Below are positions 41,597 to 49,622 of a DNA stretch of 64,000 nt, piece after piece. Each line of letters starts with the position of its first letter. Position 1 is the first letter of the stretch. Where the stretch lies: NCBI GenBank assembly GCA_009778325.1, contig WRJZ01000053.1, positions 57,302 through 121,301 of the forward strand. The letters are read 5' to 3'. Position numbers and translations under genes: made by a program. Origin of the DNA: Candidatus Endomicrobium neocapritermitis (GTDB lineage Bacteria > Elusimicrobiota > Endomicrobiia > Endomicrobiales > Endomicrobiaceae). The notes under the pieces are model-generated. The model searched no databases, had not been told where the DNA came from, and saw only the letters and a program-made list of their open reading frames with translations.

Positions 41597-41605
41597 TATA
41601 AAAAA

Positions 41606-41634
41606 TTGATTATGAAATGTTATTTTGATAAAAT
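41606..41634 (+). promoter_or_regulatory. Promoter of the argF operon
   Basis: TTGATT (41606-41611) and TAAAAT (41629-41634) are separated by exactly 17 bases, about 40 bases upstream of the argF start. Confidence 0.5.
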
Positions 41635-41672
41635 ATAAGTTCAGTTTTATATACTGAAATTTTAAAACAGAG

Positions 41673-42608
41673 ATGAGCATTATGGCAAAAAAAGACCTTC
41701 TTTCAATTTATGATTTATCTGAAAAAGAGATAAAATCGCTGTTAAATAAAGCTTTTGAACTTAAAAATAAGAGAAAGCATATTACCGAACTTGCTGGTAA
41801 AACTTTAGGATTGATTTTTGAGAAGCCTTCTACCAGGACAATGGTTTCTTTTGCTGCCGCCATGGTGCAGTTAGGCGGCTTTCCGATTATTCTTAACGCG
41901 CAGAACCTTCAGCGCAAAAGAGGCGAATCCGTACACGATACTTCTTTGGCGCTTTCACGTTATCTTAACGGGATTATGATAAGGGCTTTTAAACATTCCG
42001 ACGTTGAGGAGTTTTCGAAATATTCTTCAATTCCCGTAATAAACGGTTTGACGGATTACGAACATCCCTGCCAGATATTGGCAGACATCATGACAATAAT
42101 GGAACTGCATAAAGTTAAAACGGTTGAAGGTCTTAAAAAATACAAAATCGTTTTTATAGGCGACAGCAATAATGTCGCCAACTCAATGCTTGCAATATCA
42201 GCTGTTTTAGGGCTTGATTTTACATTGATATGTCCGGAAGAGTATGCTCCGGAAAAAGCGCTTCTTAACAAAGCTTTGGAGTATACGGCAAAAACAGGCG
42301 CGGAAATAAAGATAACAAGCGATATATCAGCCGCGAAAAACGCGGATGTTCTTTATACCGACGTTTGGACTTCAATGGGCGCCGAGACGGAAGAAAAGAA
42401 AAGAAAAAAAGTTTTCGCGCCTTACCAGATAAATACGGATCTTCTTAAAAAAGCTTCTTCAAAATGCATAGTGCTGCACTGCCTTCCGGCAATAAGGGGA
42501 GAAGAAATTACCGCCGAAGTCATGGATAAATATGAATACAGTATATTTACTCAGGCTGAAAACAGGCTTCATGTGCAGAAAGCGGTGCTATTGTATCTTT
42601 TAAAATGA
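41673..42608 (+). CDS. argF: Ornithine carbamoyltransferase
   Basis: This protein of 308-311 residues makes citrulline from ornithine and carbamoyl phosphate. It has the carbamoyl-phosphate loop STRTMVSF, EHPCQILAD, the ornithine-side SMG in DVWTSMG and the HCLPA motif. ATG 41682 (MAKKDLLSIYDLSEKEI) is an alternative and perhaps better start. It overlaps cutA by four bases; no other arginine gene is nearby, so its role could be biosynthesis or the ADI-type pathway. Confidence 0.93.
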   Translation: MSIMAKKDLLSIYDLSEKEIKSLLNKAFELKNKRKHITELAGKTLGLIFEKPSTRTMVSFAAAMVQLGGFPIILNAQNLQRKRGESVHDTSLALSRYLNGIMIRAFKHSDVEEFSKYSSIPVINGLTDYEHPCQILADIMTIMELHKVKTVEGLKKYKIVFIGDSNNVANSMLAISAVLGLDFTLICPEEYAPEKALLNKALEYTAKTGAEIKITSDISAAKNADVLYTDVWTSMGAETEEKKRKKVFAPYQINTDLLKKASSKCIVLHCLPAIRGEEITAEVMDKYEYSIFTQAENRLHVQKAVLLYLLK

Positions 42609-42928
42609 AAAAATCAAAATATATTATGGTTTTTGTAACCGTGCCGGATAAAAAAACAGCCGATAAAATAATGAAAGCCGTTTTAAAGAACCATCTTGCG
42701 GCATGCGTTAATATTGTTAAGAATATCGATTCTTTCTACTGGTGGAAAGGAAAGATAGAATACTCTAAAGAGCTTTTATTAATAATGAAGACCGTCAGTG
42801 CGAAGTTTGACGTTTTAAAAAAATGTATCGAAGATACGCATCCTTATGAAGTTCCTGAAATAATATCAACAGAAATATCTTCCGGCAATAAAGATTACCT
42901 TGACTGGATAAAAGAATATGCGGGCTAA
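42605..42928 (+). CDS. cutA: CutA divalent-cation tolerance family protein
   Basis: This 107-residue trimeric-fold protein has YIMVFVTVPDKKTADKI, AACVNIVKNIDSFYWWKGKI and HPYEVPEIISTEI, all family signatures at their normal places. CutA has been linked to copper tolerance, but its molecular role is unclear. It is translationally coupled to argF (ATGA) and overlaps amrS by 11 bases. Confidence 0.93.
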   Translation: MKKSKYIMVFVTVPDKKTADKIMKAVLKNHLAACVNIVKNIDSFYWWKGKIEYSKELLLIMKTVSAKFDVLKKCIEDTHPYEVPEIISTEISSGNKDYLDWIKEYAG

Positions 42929-43910
42929 GCAGGCGTCCTACTGGAACAGGCAGGGAAGCCGTATTCTTTGCCGGCTTTGTCCGCACGAATGCATGATTTC
43001 GGAAGGCCGGTACGGTTTGTGTAATGCGCGCCAAAATATTGGCGGAACGCTGATATCGCAATCTTACGCAATGATTTCCGCTTTGAACTTAGACCCGGTT
43101 GAAAAAAAACCTTTATATCACTTTTATCCAGGCTCAAAAACTTTGTCATTCGGCAGCTTCGGCTGCAATCTGAAATGCGGTTTTTGCCAGAATTCTGGCA
43201 TCGCATCGTCAAAACCCGCCGGCAACATTCAGCTCTCTCCGGAGGACGCCGTATATTTTGCGGTTGAAAAAAATATAAAACTTATCTCTTACACTTATAA
43301 TGAACCTCTGATTAATTATGAGTGGGTTTTTGATATGTCCATGCTTGCCCGAAAAAAGAGCATGCAGAATATATTGGTTACCAACGGTTATATAAAAGAA
43401 GAACCCTTGAAAAAACTGGCATGTTTCATAGACGCGGCAAACGTGGATTTGAAAGCTTTCAGCGATGATTTTTATCATAAAAACTGCGGCGGCAGCCTTG
43501 AGCCGGTTTTAAAATCAATAGAAATTTTGCATAAAATGAATGTGCATTTGGAAATTACTAATCTTGTAATAGACGGCGAAAACAGCGATATGGAAGAATT
43601 TGAAAAAATGATTGAATATATAGCCGGCATAAATGATGAAATCCCTCTTCATTTATCCAGATATTTTCCAAGCCATAAATTTACCGCCGCGAAAACCAAA
43701 CGGGAAACATTGTTTAATTTGTACGATATTGCCAAAACTAAACTTAAATATGTGTATCTCGGAAATTTTGACGGAATTGAACAAGAATCCACATACTGCA
43801 AAAACTGCGGTTTTTGTATAATTTCAAGAAAAGGGTATGATATTACGGTAAATTGTAAAAATCCGCGCATTTGTCCGGAATGCGGAATCAGAAATAATAT
43901 AATAATATGA
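42918..43910 (+). CDS. amrS: AmmeMemoRadiSam system radical SAM enzyme
   Basis: This 330-residue radical SAM protein has the cluster motif GCNLKCGFC (CX3CX2C, about residues 79-86) and a family N-terminus (CRLCPHECMISEGRYGLCNAR) with four extra cysteines. A C-terminal cysteine group (YCKNCGFC ... CPECG) may hold a second metal site. The AmmeMemoRadiSam set usually includes AmrA and AmrB; neither is in view. Its substrate is not established. It is coupled to cutA and maf by overlaps. Confidence 0.88.
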   Translation: MRAKQASYWNRQGSRILCRLCPHECMISEGRYGLCNARQNIGGTLISQSYAMISALNLDPVEKKPLYHFYPGSKTLSFGSFGCNLKCGFCQNSGIASSKPAGNIQLSPEDAVYFAVEKNIKLISYTYNEPLINYEWVFDMSMLARKKSMQNILVTNGYIKEEPLKKLACFIDAANVDLKAFSDDFYHKNCGGSLEPVLKSIEILHKMNVHLEITNLVIDGENSDMEEFEKMIEYIAGINDEIPLHLSRYFPSHKFTAAKTKRETLFNLYDIAKTKLKYVYLGNFDGIEQESTYCKNCGFCIISRKGYDITVNCKNPRICPECGIRNNIII

Positions 43911-44488
43911 AAAATAAAAACATAGTTCTTGCGTCAGCTTCGCCCAGAAGGATATCTTTGCTTAAAGAGTGGGGGCTGGATTTTGAAGTTGTGCCGAGCG
44001 GAATTGATGAAAACACTAAACTTATAAAGCCTTCTTATATCGTGCGGGATCTTTCTTTAAGAAAAGGAAACGATGTCGCTTTAAAAAGGCCGTGCGGACT
44101 GATCTTAGCAGCGGACACGATAGTAGTATTAAACGGCAAAGTTGTCGGTAAACCTAAAGATGAAAAAGATTCCGAAGCCATTTTGAAGGAGTTGAACGGC
44201 AGTTTGCATAAAGTTTATACGGGCGTAACCATAATAGACGATATTTCCAAAAAACAATCCGTGTTTTACGATTGCGCCGCGGTAAAAATGCGAAAGCTGT
44301 CCGAGAACGAACTCAGACAGCTTTTCGGCAAACATATGGACAAGGCCGGAGCCTATGCTATTCAGGATAGCGGCGACAACTTTGTTGAAAAAATTTACGG
44401 CGATTATTACACGGTAGTAGGTCTTCCTTATATAAAACTTTTCAAAGAATTACTAAAATTCGGCGTCAGGCTTAAATCAATTTATTGA
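43907..44488 (+). CDS. maf: Maf family nucleotide pyrophosphatase
   Basis: This 193-residue protein hydrolyses non-canonical nucleoside triphosphates. It has LASASPRRISLLKEWGLDFEV at the start, AADTIVVLNGKVVGKP, GSLHKVYTGVTI and AGAYAIQDSG, the complete Maf signature. The stop overlaps the stop region of the convergent SurA_N gene by seven bases, so the two transcripts are antisense at their 3' ends. It ends the argF operon. Confidence 0.93.
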   Translation: MKNKNIVLASASPRRISLLKEWGLDFEVVPSGIDENTKLIKPSYIVRDLSLRKGNDVALKRPCGLILAADTIVVLNGKVVGKPKDEKDSEAILKELNGSLHKVYTGVTIIDDISKKQSVFYDCAAVKMRKLSENELRQLFGKHMDKAGAYAIQDSGDNFVEKIYGDYYTVVGLPYIKLFKELLKFGVRLKSIY

Positions 44489-45150
44489 TGGAAAATATTA
44501 TTATTTGTGACTATTTTTGCGCTTTTGACGATTTTCATAAACCATTCGTTTAAAATGTCATTTGCTTTTATCTGAATCATTTCTTCTTTAGAACCTTTAA
44601 AACCTTCGGCAACGGCGGCTTCAAATTCCGAGTCGCTGATTTTAATTGCAGACGCTAAAAGTATTTTAAGCTTTTCGCCGGCAATCTGTTTTTTTCTCAT
44701 GGCTTCGTATTCTTTGGGGCTCATTCTTATTGAGTGCAGAAAAGAATAATATATGTTCGGGTCAAATTGATTTTGGCTGTTCCTGAACATCGCCGAGCTC
44801 TGTATGTCATTTTTAAGTTCCGCGTCGGATACCATTATTTTGTAATCCTGCGCTTTTTGATAAAAAAGCTCTTCCTGGACAAGCGCCTGAAGAGTTTGGA
44901 TTTTCACCTGCTCAAGCTCTTGCTGGGACGGAGATTCTTTTGCCGCTCTTCTGTACATGTCTGTTGACGCGGTATATATTGATGAAAAAAGTTTTAGCGG
45001 AATTTTGGATTTGTTAACGGTTGCCGCAGCGTCGTGATCTTTTGCCGGGCCGAACAGATATGCTCCGCCTCCCATAAAAGTTCCTCCGAGAAACGCAACG
45101 ATAACCACAACAAAAATCTTACGTTTGTGTTTTCTTATAAAATTCATCAT
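44482..45150 (-). CDS. Membrane-anchored SurA_N-domain protein
   Basis: The 222-residue protein has one N-terminal membrane span (about 10-32) and a helical chaperone domain (IQTLQALVQEELFYQKAQDY, AMFRNSQNQFDP, IRMSPKEYEAMRKKQIAGEKL) like the N-terminal half of SurA/PpiD. No parvulin isomerase domain follows, so it is a short form and probably a periplasmic folding factor. It overlaps the bactofilin gene by four bases and closes the M23-bactofilin operon. Confidence 0.8.
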   Translation of the reverse strand: MMNFIRKHKRKIFVVVIVAFLGGTFMGGGAYLFGPAKDHDAAATVNKSKIPLKLFSSIYTASTDMYRRAAKESPSQQELEQVKIQTLQALVQEELFYQKAQDYKIMVSDAELKNDIQSSAMFRNSQNQFDPNIYYSFLHSIRMSPKEYEAMRKKQIAGEKLKILLASAIKISDSEFEAAVAEGFKGSKEEMIQIKANDILNEWFMKIVKSAKIVTNNNIFHQ

Positions 45151-45518
45151 TTTATCTCTTCTCCGTTGTTGTTTTTGAAAAGTTCGCTTTTTCCTTCAAA
45201 AACAGCGCCTTCGGCTATCGTAAGAATATTTGTTTTGATATCTCCGAGCATTTTTGCTTTCTGAAGAATTTCTATGCCCTCCGGAGCTACAATGCTTCCT
45301 TTAACGGTTCCACCTAGCATTACGATTTCCGCTTTAATATTGCCTTCTATTAAAGCGTCTGCGCCTATTAAAACGCCGGCGGTCGTTTCTATGTTTCCTT
45401 TAATTTTTCCGTCGATTCTTATGGTGCGGTCCGTTTTAAGATTTCCTACAATCAGCATGCCGGCGCCGATAAGCGTTTCCACGCTGTCAAGCAAACTTTT
45501 TGAGCTTTTTTTGGTCAT
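45147..45518 (-). CDS. Bactofilin
   Basis: The 123-residue protein has the bactofilin beta-helix (GAGMLIVGNLKTDRTIRIDG, IKGNIETTAGVLIGADALIE, GTVKGSIVAPEGIEIL) between short unstructured ends. Bactofilins polymerise without nucleotide and often position peptidoglycan hydrolases. The start is placed at 45518 (MTKKSSKSLLDSVETL) because GAGAGGA lies just upstream; a longer TTG-started version is less likely. It overlaps the M23 peptidase gene by 32 bases, a common gene pair. Confidence 0.9.
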   Translation of the reverse strand: MTKKSSKSLLDSVETLIGAGMLIVGNLKTDRTIRIDGKIKGNIETTAGVLIGADALIEGNIKAEIVMLGGTVKGSIVAPEGIEILQKAKMLGDIKTNILTIAEGAVFEGKSELFKNNNGEEIK

Positions 45519-46482
45519 ATCTATTCCTCTCAAACTCTTTATAAAAATGATCCGTTAAATAAGAAACAGGATTTACCGGCTTGCCTTTATAATGCACTTC
45601 GTAATGAAGGTGCGATCCCGTGGCGGAACCGGTGCTTCCCATTTGGGCAATCAAATCGCCGCGCTGTACATATGTTCCGATTTTAACCAGCGTTTTTGCA
45701 AGATGGGCGTAAGCGGTTTTATAATTATACCCGTGATCAATAACTATTATATTTCCATATCCGGACTGCCATCCTGAAAAAACAACTTTTCCGTTGGCTG
45801 TGACATATATAGGAGTATTTTTTTCATTCGCGATATCAAGCCCCGAATGAAAATCTCTGCTTCGGAAAAAAGGATTGTATCTGAAGCCGTAATGGGATGA
45901 AATTCTTCCTTCCGCCGGCCATCCTCTGGGCGTCGCCATGAATAATGATCTCTGCTGCTGTATGTGCGACATTATTTCGCTGTAACTGCTTTGAATATAT
46001 TTATACTGCTCGTTTATTCTGTAAGTCTGTTCCGATAAGAACTTGGAATCTATTTTATTTATGTTTCCGGAAAGAATTACCGAAAGAGCGTTTGCCTGGG
46101 CTATTGACGGGCCGCCTTCGCCTACATTTTGATGAATATCTTCTTCTATTATTGATTTTTTTGAATTTAATGAAAGCAGATATCTGAGCTTATCGTCATT
46201 ATTCTGTACTTTTGCTATCATATTTTTTGTTTTTTCAAGCTGGTTTGCGAAAAATAAAAACCTTATCTGCATAATCTTATTATCTGCTTTTGTTTTTAAA
46301 TAATCAATGTGCCGGCTTGCAAGATATCCAGCCCAAAGAGTCATTGAAGTCCAAGAAACCATAAAGACGCAAAAAAGCAGCAATGATATGCTTAATTTTA
46401 ACGGTTTTATTTTACCGTGCGGAATCAGCATAATCGTTATCTTTCTTTTCAATTCTTTCTTTACTGTTGAAAAAATAGACAT
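45487..46482 (-). CDS. Membrane-anchored M23 family metallopeptidase
   Basis: The 331-residue protein has one N-terminal span (about 31-53), a coiled-coil stalk (about 60-180) and a LytM-type domain with HYGFRYNPF, HSGLDIAN, HLAKTLVKIG and the HLHYEVHYKG zinc/catalytic motif. It cleaves peptidoglycan cross-bridges in the periplasm and probably helps shape the cell with the neighbouring bactofilin. I prefer ATG 46482 because the upstream ATG 46503 lies inside the predicted promoter. Confidence 0.88.
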   Translation of the reverse strand: MSIFSTVKKELKRKITIMLIPHGKIKPLKLSISLLLFCVFMVSWTSMTLWAGYLASRHIDYLKTKADNKIMQIRFLFFANQLEKTKNMIAKVQNNDDKLRYLLSLNSKKSIIEEDIHQNVGEGGPSIAQANALSVILSGNINKIDSKFLSEQTYRINEQYKYIQSSYSEIMSHIQQQRSLFMATPRGWPAEGRISSHYGFRYNPFFRSRDFHSGLDIANEKNTPIYVTANGKVVFSGWQSGYGNIIVIDHGYNYKTAYAHLAKTLVKIGTYVQRGDLIAQMGSTGSATGSHLHYEVHYKGKPVNPVSYLTDHFYKEFERNRYDQKKLKKFA

Positions 46483-46493
46483 ATGTATCGAAG

Positions 46494-46522
46494 ATAATAC
46501 CATTAAAAAATAGCGCTGTCAA
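46494..46522 (-). promoter_or_regulatory. Strong promoter of the M23-bactofilin operon
   Basis: On the minus strand TTGACA (46522-46517) and TATTAT (46499-46494) are 17 bases apart. Transcription would start around 46487, only a few bases before ATG 46482, implying a leaderless or nearly leaderless mRNA. Confidence 0.65.
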
Positions 46523-46529
46523 ATGAATA

Positions 46530-46626
46530 TAGAAGTTCAGAAGCTCGGAAGTTCGGAAGCTCAGCAGAGACAAAAGATTTGTTGTTGCCGTTACCGAGCT
46601 TCCGAGCTTCTGAACTTCTGCCGTTT
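46530..46626. repeat. Word-stem hairpin G (words GAAGTTC/GAAGCTC)
   Basis: The left arm is AGAAGTTCAGAAGCTCGGAA followed by GTTCGGAAGCTC; the right arm is CCGAGCTTCCGAGCTTCTGA then ACTTCTG. The loop has GAGACAAAAGATTTGTTGTTGC. The right end is TGCCGTT (46620-46626). It lies between the divergent promoters of the M23 operon and tRNA-Thr. Confidence 0.8.
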
Positions 46627-46627
46627 A

Positions 46628-46655
46628 TTGACTTTAACCATAGATATTTTATATC
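46628..46655 (+). promoter_or_regulatory. Promoter of tRNA-Thr
   Basis: TTGACT (46628-46633), 16 bases, then TATATC (46650-46655). This places transcription start just before the tRNA at 46667 and directly abuts the right end of hairpin G. Confidence 0.5.
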
Positions 46656-46666
46656 ATATCCGCCAT

Positions 46667-46739
46667 GCCGACGTAGCTCAGCTGGTAGAGCAGCGGTTTT
46701 GTAAACCGCAGGTCGTAGGTTCAAACCCTATCGTCGGCT
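46667..46739 (+). tRNA. tRNA-Thr (anticodon TGT), integration site
   Basis: GCCGACG/CGTCGGC acceptor stem, D arm GCTCAGCTGGTAGAGC, anticodon arm CGGTTTTGTAAACCG with TGT, and T arm GTAGGTTCAAACCCTAT. Discriminator T; CCA is not encoded. Its 3' end (46721-46739) is repeated at 49951-49970, marking the tRNA as the attachment site of a former integrative element. Confidence 0.93.
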
Positions 46740-46756
46740 TATCATATATAAACCCA

Positions 46757-46790
46757 AACTCCCGAGTAAAATCGGGAGTTTTTTCTTTTT
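46757..46790 (+). terminator. Terminator after tRNA-Thr
   Basis: The stem AACTCCCGA / TCGGGAGTT is followed by TTTTTTCTTTTT. It lies inside the element's left end and now terminates the tRNA transcript. Confidence 0.85.
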
Positions 46791-46859
46791 ACCGACGACA
46801 AAAAGCATTAACTAAAACAACGATTTGAAAGGGTTTGAAAGGATTTTAACGATTAGACT

Positions 46860-46877
46860 ATGCCCAAAGTATGCCCA
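46860..46877 (+). promoter_or_regulatory. Left paired ATGCCCA boxes (possible integrase arm sites)
   Basis: ATGCCCA at 46860 and 46871, 11 bases apart and in the same orientation, mirrored by an identical pair at 49912 and 49923 near the right end. One-turn spacing suits arm-type integrase binding sites. Confidence 0.45.
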
Positions 46878-47002
46878 CAAATCATAGGAATAATCAAAGC
46901 CTCTTTTATGCATAAAGCCCATAGCGATGTTATGTATTTTGAACTGTCTTGTCTGATTCCTGCGGGCTGATGGAGAAATCTGTCAGCCCGCTGGCTTTAC
47001 GG

Positions 47003-47062
47003 TTTCCTTTTCGCGGGCTTTAGAGTTTCCTTTTCGCGGCAGTTTGACTTTACTTTTCGCGG
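47003..47062 (+). repeat. Three iteron-like direct repeats before the DUF4143 gene
   Basis: TTTCCTTTTCGCGG occurs at 47003 and 47026 and TTTACTTTTCGCGG at 47049, an exact 23-base period. The array ends 40 bases before the ATPase start and overlaps a TTGACT -35-like sequence, so it may be an operator array. Confidence 0.75.
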
Positions 47063-47102
47063 GATATTTGTTATCATTCTTAAAAATTATAAGAGGCAAG
47101 AA

Positions 47103-48338
47103 ATGAGCAAATATACCCGTTGGCTGACAAAAAGCGTAAAAGAAGCGCTTAAAACGCGTCGTGTTGTCGTAATATCAGGCGCAAGGCAGACAGGGAAAAC
47201 AACGCTTGCAAAACAAGTATTAGCCAAAAACAGCGTGTTCCGCCCATTAGATAAAAAAGTATTTCTTGACGCGGCTAAAAATGATCCTGCAGGTTTTGTT
47301 CAGAATAAGAGCGGGACAATGGTAATAGACGAAATCCAAAAAGTTAAGGATCTGATCCCTGAAATTAAATATGTTGTCGATAATAATAATCGCTCAGGGC
47401 AGTATCTTTTAACCGGTTCTGCCGACATAAACGCCTTGCCGGAAGTTTCTGAAAGTATGGCGGGAAGGATTAAAAATATAAGATTACGTCCTTTGACTAT
47501 TGGTGAAATGTTAGGCAGAAAACCTGTTTTTTTAGACAGAGCATTTTCTAAAGAGTTTCCGGCGCAAGCAAAGGGATATGATAAAAAAACGATTTTTGAT
47601 TTAGCGTTTCGCGGCGGATTCCCGGAGGCTGTCAGGTTAAAAACCCAAAAAGCGCGTAAAGATTGGCATAAAGATTACAGAGATACTTTAATAAAAAAAG
47701 ATTTGAAAGACGTTGCTAATATCGCCCGGCAAGACACATTAAAAGAACTTATCGTTATCATGGCTTCATGGTCCGGGAAATTTATGGATATTACGTCAAT
47801 TTGCAGCGCTCTCGGGTTATCCAAGCAAACGGTTACTTCGTATGTGAACGCTCTGGAAGCGTTATTTTTGTTTGAAAAAGTTGCTCCGTGGATAAAAACC
47901 GCTTATGACCGCGTCGGTCGCAGTCATAAAATATTTGCGACAGATACCGGATTTATGACTTCCGTTTTAGGGTGGAAACCCGACGAAGTGTTTTTAAATG
48001 TTGACCGCTACGGCAAGCTTATGGAAACGTTTATATTTCAAGAGTTGTCAGCTCAGATTGACTTGGACAACATATATTCATTATACCAATATAGGGACAG
48101 GGAAAAGCGGGAAATTGATTTTATTATTGAACGGGAAGACGGGGCATTGCTTGGGGTAGAAGTTAAATCGGGTCATAATGTTTCAAAAGAAGATTTTGCG
48201 CATCAGATATGGTTCAGAGATAATCTCGTCAAAGACAAAAGAAAATATAAAGGTATAGTTTTATATTCTGGCGAGGATACGCTCTCTTTCGGGGAAGGTT
48301 TGCAGGCAGTCCCTATTGCGGCTTTGTGGCAGGAATAG
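47103..48338 (+). CDS. AAA-type ATPase with DUF4143
   Basis: The 411-residue protein has a Walker A motif GARQTGKTTL, Walker B TMVIDEIQK and the sensor segment YLLTGSAD in the AAA_14 domain. A winged-helix region (LGLSKQTVTSYVNALEAL) leads into DUF4143, where EIDFIIE and LGVEVKSG form a PD-(D/E)XK-like nuclease pattern. The family is widespread and mobile, with no agreed function; nuclease or toxin-like roles have been proposed from the fold. GAGGCAAG precedes the start. It is the main cargo gene of the tRNA-Thr element. Confidence 0.88.
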   Translation: MSKYTRWLTKSVKEALKTRRVVVISGARQTGKTTLAKQVLAKNSVFRPLDKKVFLDAAKNDPAGFVQNKSGTMVIDEIQKVKDLIPEIKYVVDNNNRSGQYLLTGSADINALPEVSESMAGRIKNIRLRPLTIGEMLGRKPVFLDRAFSKEFPAQAKGYDKKTIFDLAFRGGFPEAVRLKTQKARKDWHKDYRDTLIKKDLKDVANIARQDTLKELIVIMASWSGKFMDITSICSALGLSKQTVTSYVNALEALFLFEKVAPWIKTAYDRVGRSHKIFATDTGFMTSVLGWKPDEVFLNVDRYGKLMETFIFQELSAQIDLDNIYSLYQYRDREKREIDFIIEREDGALLGVEVKSGHNVSKEDFAHQIWFRDNLVKDKRKYKGIVLYSGEDTLSFGEGLQAVPIAALWQE

Positions 48339-48398
48339 GAAAAGATTTAAGAACAACATAAGAATCGCCAGCTTATTGTGGCAGATAAATCAGGCTTT

Positions 48399-48440
48399 AA
48401 AGCATACTCAGTTTAAATTTACTGGGTGTGCTTTTTTTTG
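48399..48440 (+). terminator. Terminator of the DUF4143 gene
   Basis: AAGCATACTCAGT / ACTGGGTGTGCTT with an eight-base loop and a following run of eight T. The remaining 230 bases before the barrel gene are AT-rich; the only notable sequence is AAGGGGGTGAAAATCGCCGG near 48609. Confidence 0.85.
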
Positions 48441-48672
48441 TCTGAAAATCAGTCCACCTTAATTCTACAAAAAATTTGTCCTATTTTTTCAGACCATTAT
48501 AGTTTTGCAAATATAATTAAATTTTATAAAAATTTTACAAGATTTTGACAAAAAGCTAAAAAAAATGCTTAATTAATACAAACAAACAATGTAAGCAAAT
48601 AAAAACAAGGGGGTGAAAATCGCCGGTTTTGTATTTTGCAGATTTTACTAAAAAAACAAAAGGGGTAATTTA

Positions 48673-49233
48673 ATGAAAAAAATTTTAGCGGTAGCAGCGA
48701 TGTTAGCGGTATTATCAGTACAGGCGTTTGCGTATGATTGGTATGCCGGCGGAAGTTTTTCTTACAATTCAGAAGCGGTAAGCTATTTCGGTTTTAACCC
48801 TGAAATCGGTTATGTGTTAAATGAAGATTTTAACGTCGGTCTTGATTTCGGATATGCTTCAAATAATGAATATGCTAATCTTCCCGGTTATGGCAAGTAT
48901 ACCGCTTTCAGCATAGCGCCTTTTATAGAATATAAGGTGACAAAAATCGGCGATTTAGGTTTGTATTTGAAAGGAAACCTGTATTATAACAATTCCAAAT
49001 ATGCCGACATGTCAGATCCGAATCTCCAATACGGAATAAGCGTTGCTCCCAATGTAAAGTATGATCTTACGGACAGAATAATTCTTTTTGTAGGATTAAA
49101 CTTTTTATCGTTTAATACAGGTCTCGAAAAATTAGGAAGCGCAGATACAACAGGTTTCTTCTATTTCGGCGCAGATGCGACCAAAGTGCTGAATGTCGGA
49201 TCCGCAACCATAGGTATGAATTATAGATTCTAA
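48673..49233 (+). CDS. Small outer-membrane beta-barrel protein
   Basis: The 186-residue protein has a signal peptide (MKKILAVAAMLAVLSVQAFA) and about eight alternating aromatic beta strands (WYAGGSFSYNSEAVSYFGF, VLNEDFNVGLDFGYAS, and so on). It ends in GMNYRF, with the terminal phenylalanine of outer-membrane barrels. The closest general type is the OmpW/OmpX/OprF-N class; no enzymatic motif is seen. The Shine-Dalgarno is AGGGG. It lies within the bounds of the tRNA-Thr element and may be cargo. Confidence 0.75.
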   Translation: MKKILAVAAMLAVLSVQAFAYDWYAGGSFSYNSEAVSYFGFNPEIGYVLNEDFNVGLDFGYASNNEYANLPGYGKYTAFSIAPFIEYKVTKIGDLGLYLKGNLYYNNSKYADMSDPNLQYGISVAPNVKYDLTDRIILFVGLNFLSFNTGLEKLGSADTTGFFYFGADATKVLNVGSATIGMNYRF

Positions 49234-49244
49234 TTTTGTTTTTT

Positions 49245-49460
49245 CCGTTGCCTTTTCTTTGTCTTTGACATTACCATTGTTGTCATAGCGTTGAATTATA
49301 AGAAGTTATTCCGCTAACGAGCCTGCCCCAGCCGTTGCGCGACGAGTAAGGAGCGCATGGTAACGGCGGGCGCGAGATGTGAGCGACCTATCCTCTATGA
49401 ATTTATAGACTCTGCGACACTGCGACTTCGCTCAGTGCAGGCCCCGCGCAGAGTGACAAC
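49245..49460. repeat. Cluster of GC-rich palindromes and a hairpin-loop fragment
   Basis: CCGTTGCCTTTTCTTTGTCT (49245-49264) is the reverse complement of the hairpin B loop core. Downstream GCCGTTGCGC...GCGC.....AACGGC (49331-49376) and GACTCTGCGAC...GCGCAGAGTGAC (49408-49457) form two REP-like palindromes that are markedly more GC-rich than their surroundings. No gene is seen between 49234 and 49699. Confidence 0.5.
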
Positions 49461-49524
49461 TTAGTTTTATGCCCAAAGAACTTTGGGGAACATAAGCGGG
49501 AAAGTCAGGTGCTAAAATACAACT

Positions 49525-49618
49525 GCGATGCAGGGACGCAGAGATGTAGGGATGCAGAACAACGTCTTTTGTCTTTTCTCTGCCTCCCTGCCTCTCCGCA
49601 TCTCTGCCTCGTTTCGTT
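49525..49618. repeat. Word-stem hairpin H (word GATGCAGGGA)
   Basis: The left arm GCGATGCAGGGACGCAGAGA continues TGTAGGGATGCAGA; the right arm is TCTGCCTCCCTGCCTCTCCG then CATCTCTGC. The loop has AACAACGTCTTTTGTCTTTT, complementary to the A/F loop type. It ends in CGTTTCGTT just before the TTGACA of the clpB promoter. Confidence 0.75.
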
Positions 49619-49622
49619 AAGG

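Noticed and set aside
46523..46828. Plus-strand frame of 101 codons across hairpin G and tRNA-Thr
   Set aside because: It translates a repeat, the tRNA and its terminator; the segment VAQLVEQRFCKPQVVGSNPI is a well-known artefact of translating tRNA genes.
47003..47062. CRISPR or plasmid replication origin
   Set aside because: Only three 14-base copies with nine-base intervals, no cas or replication initiator gene nearby; an operator array is the simpler reading.
48590..48660. Riboswitch upstream of the barrel protein gene
   Set aside because: AAGGGGGTGAAAATCGCCGG looked structured but I could not match it to a riboswitch consensus or find an expression platform.
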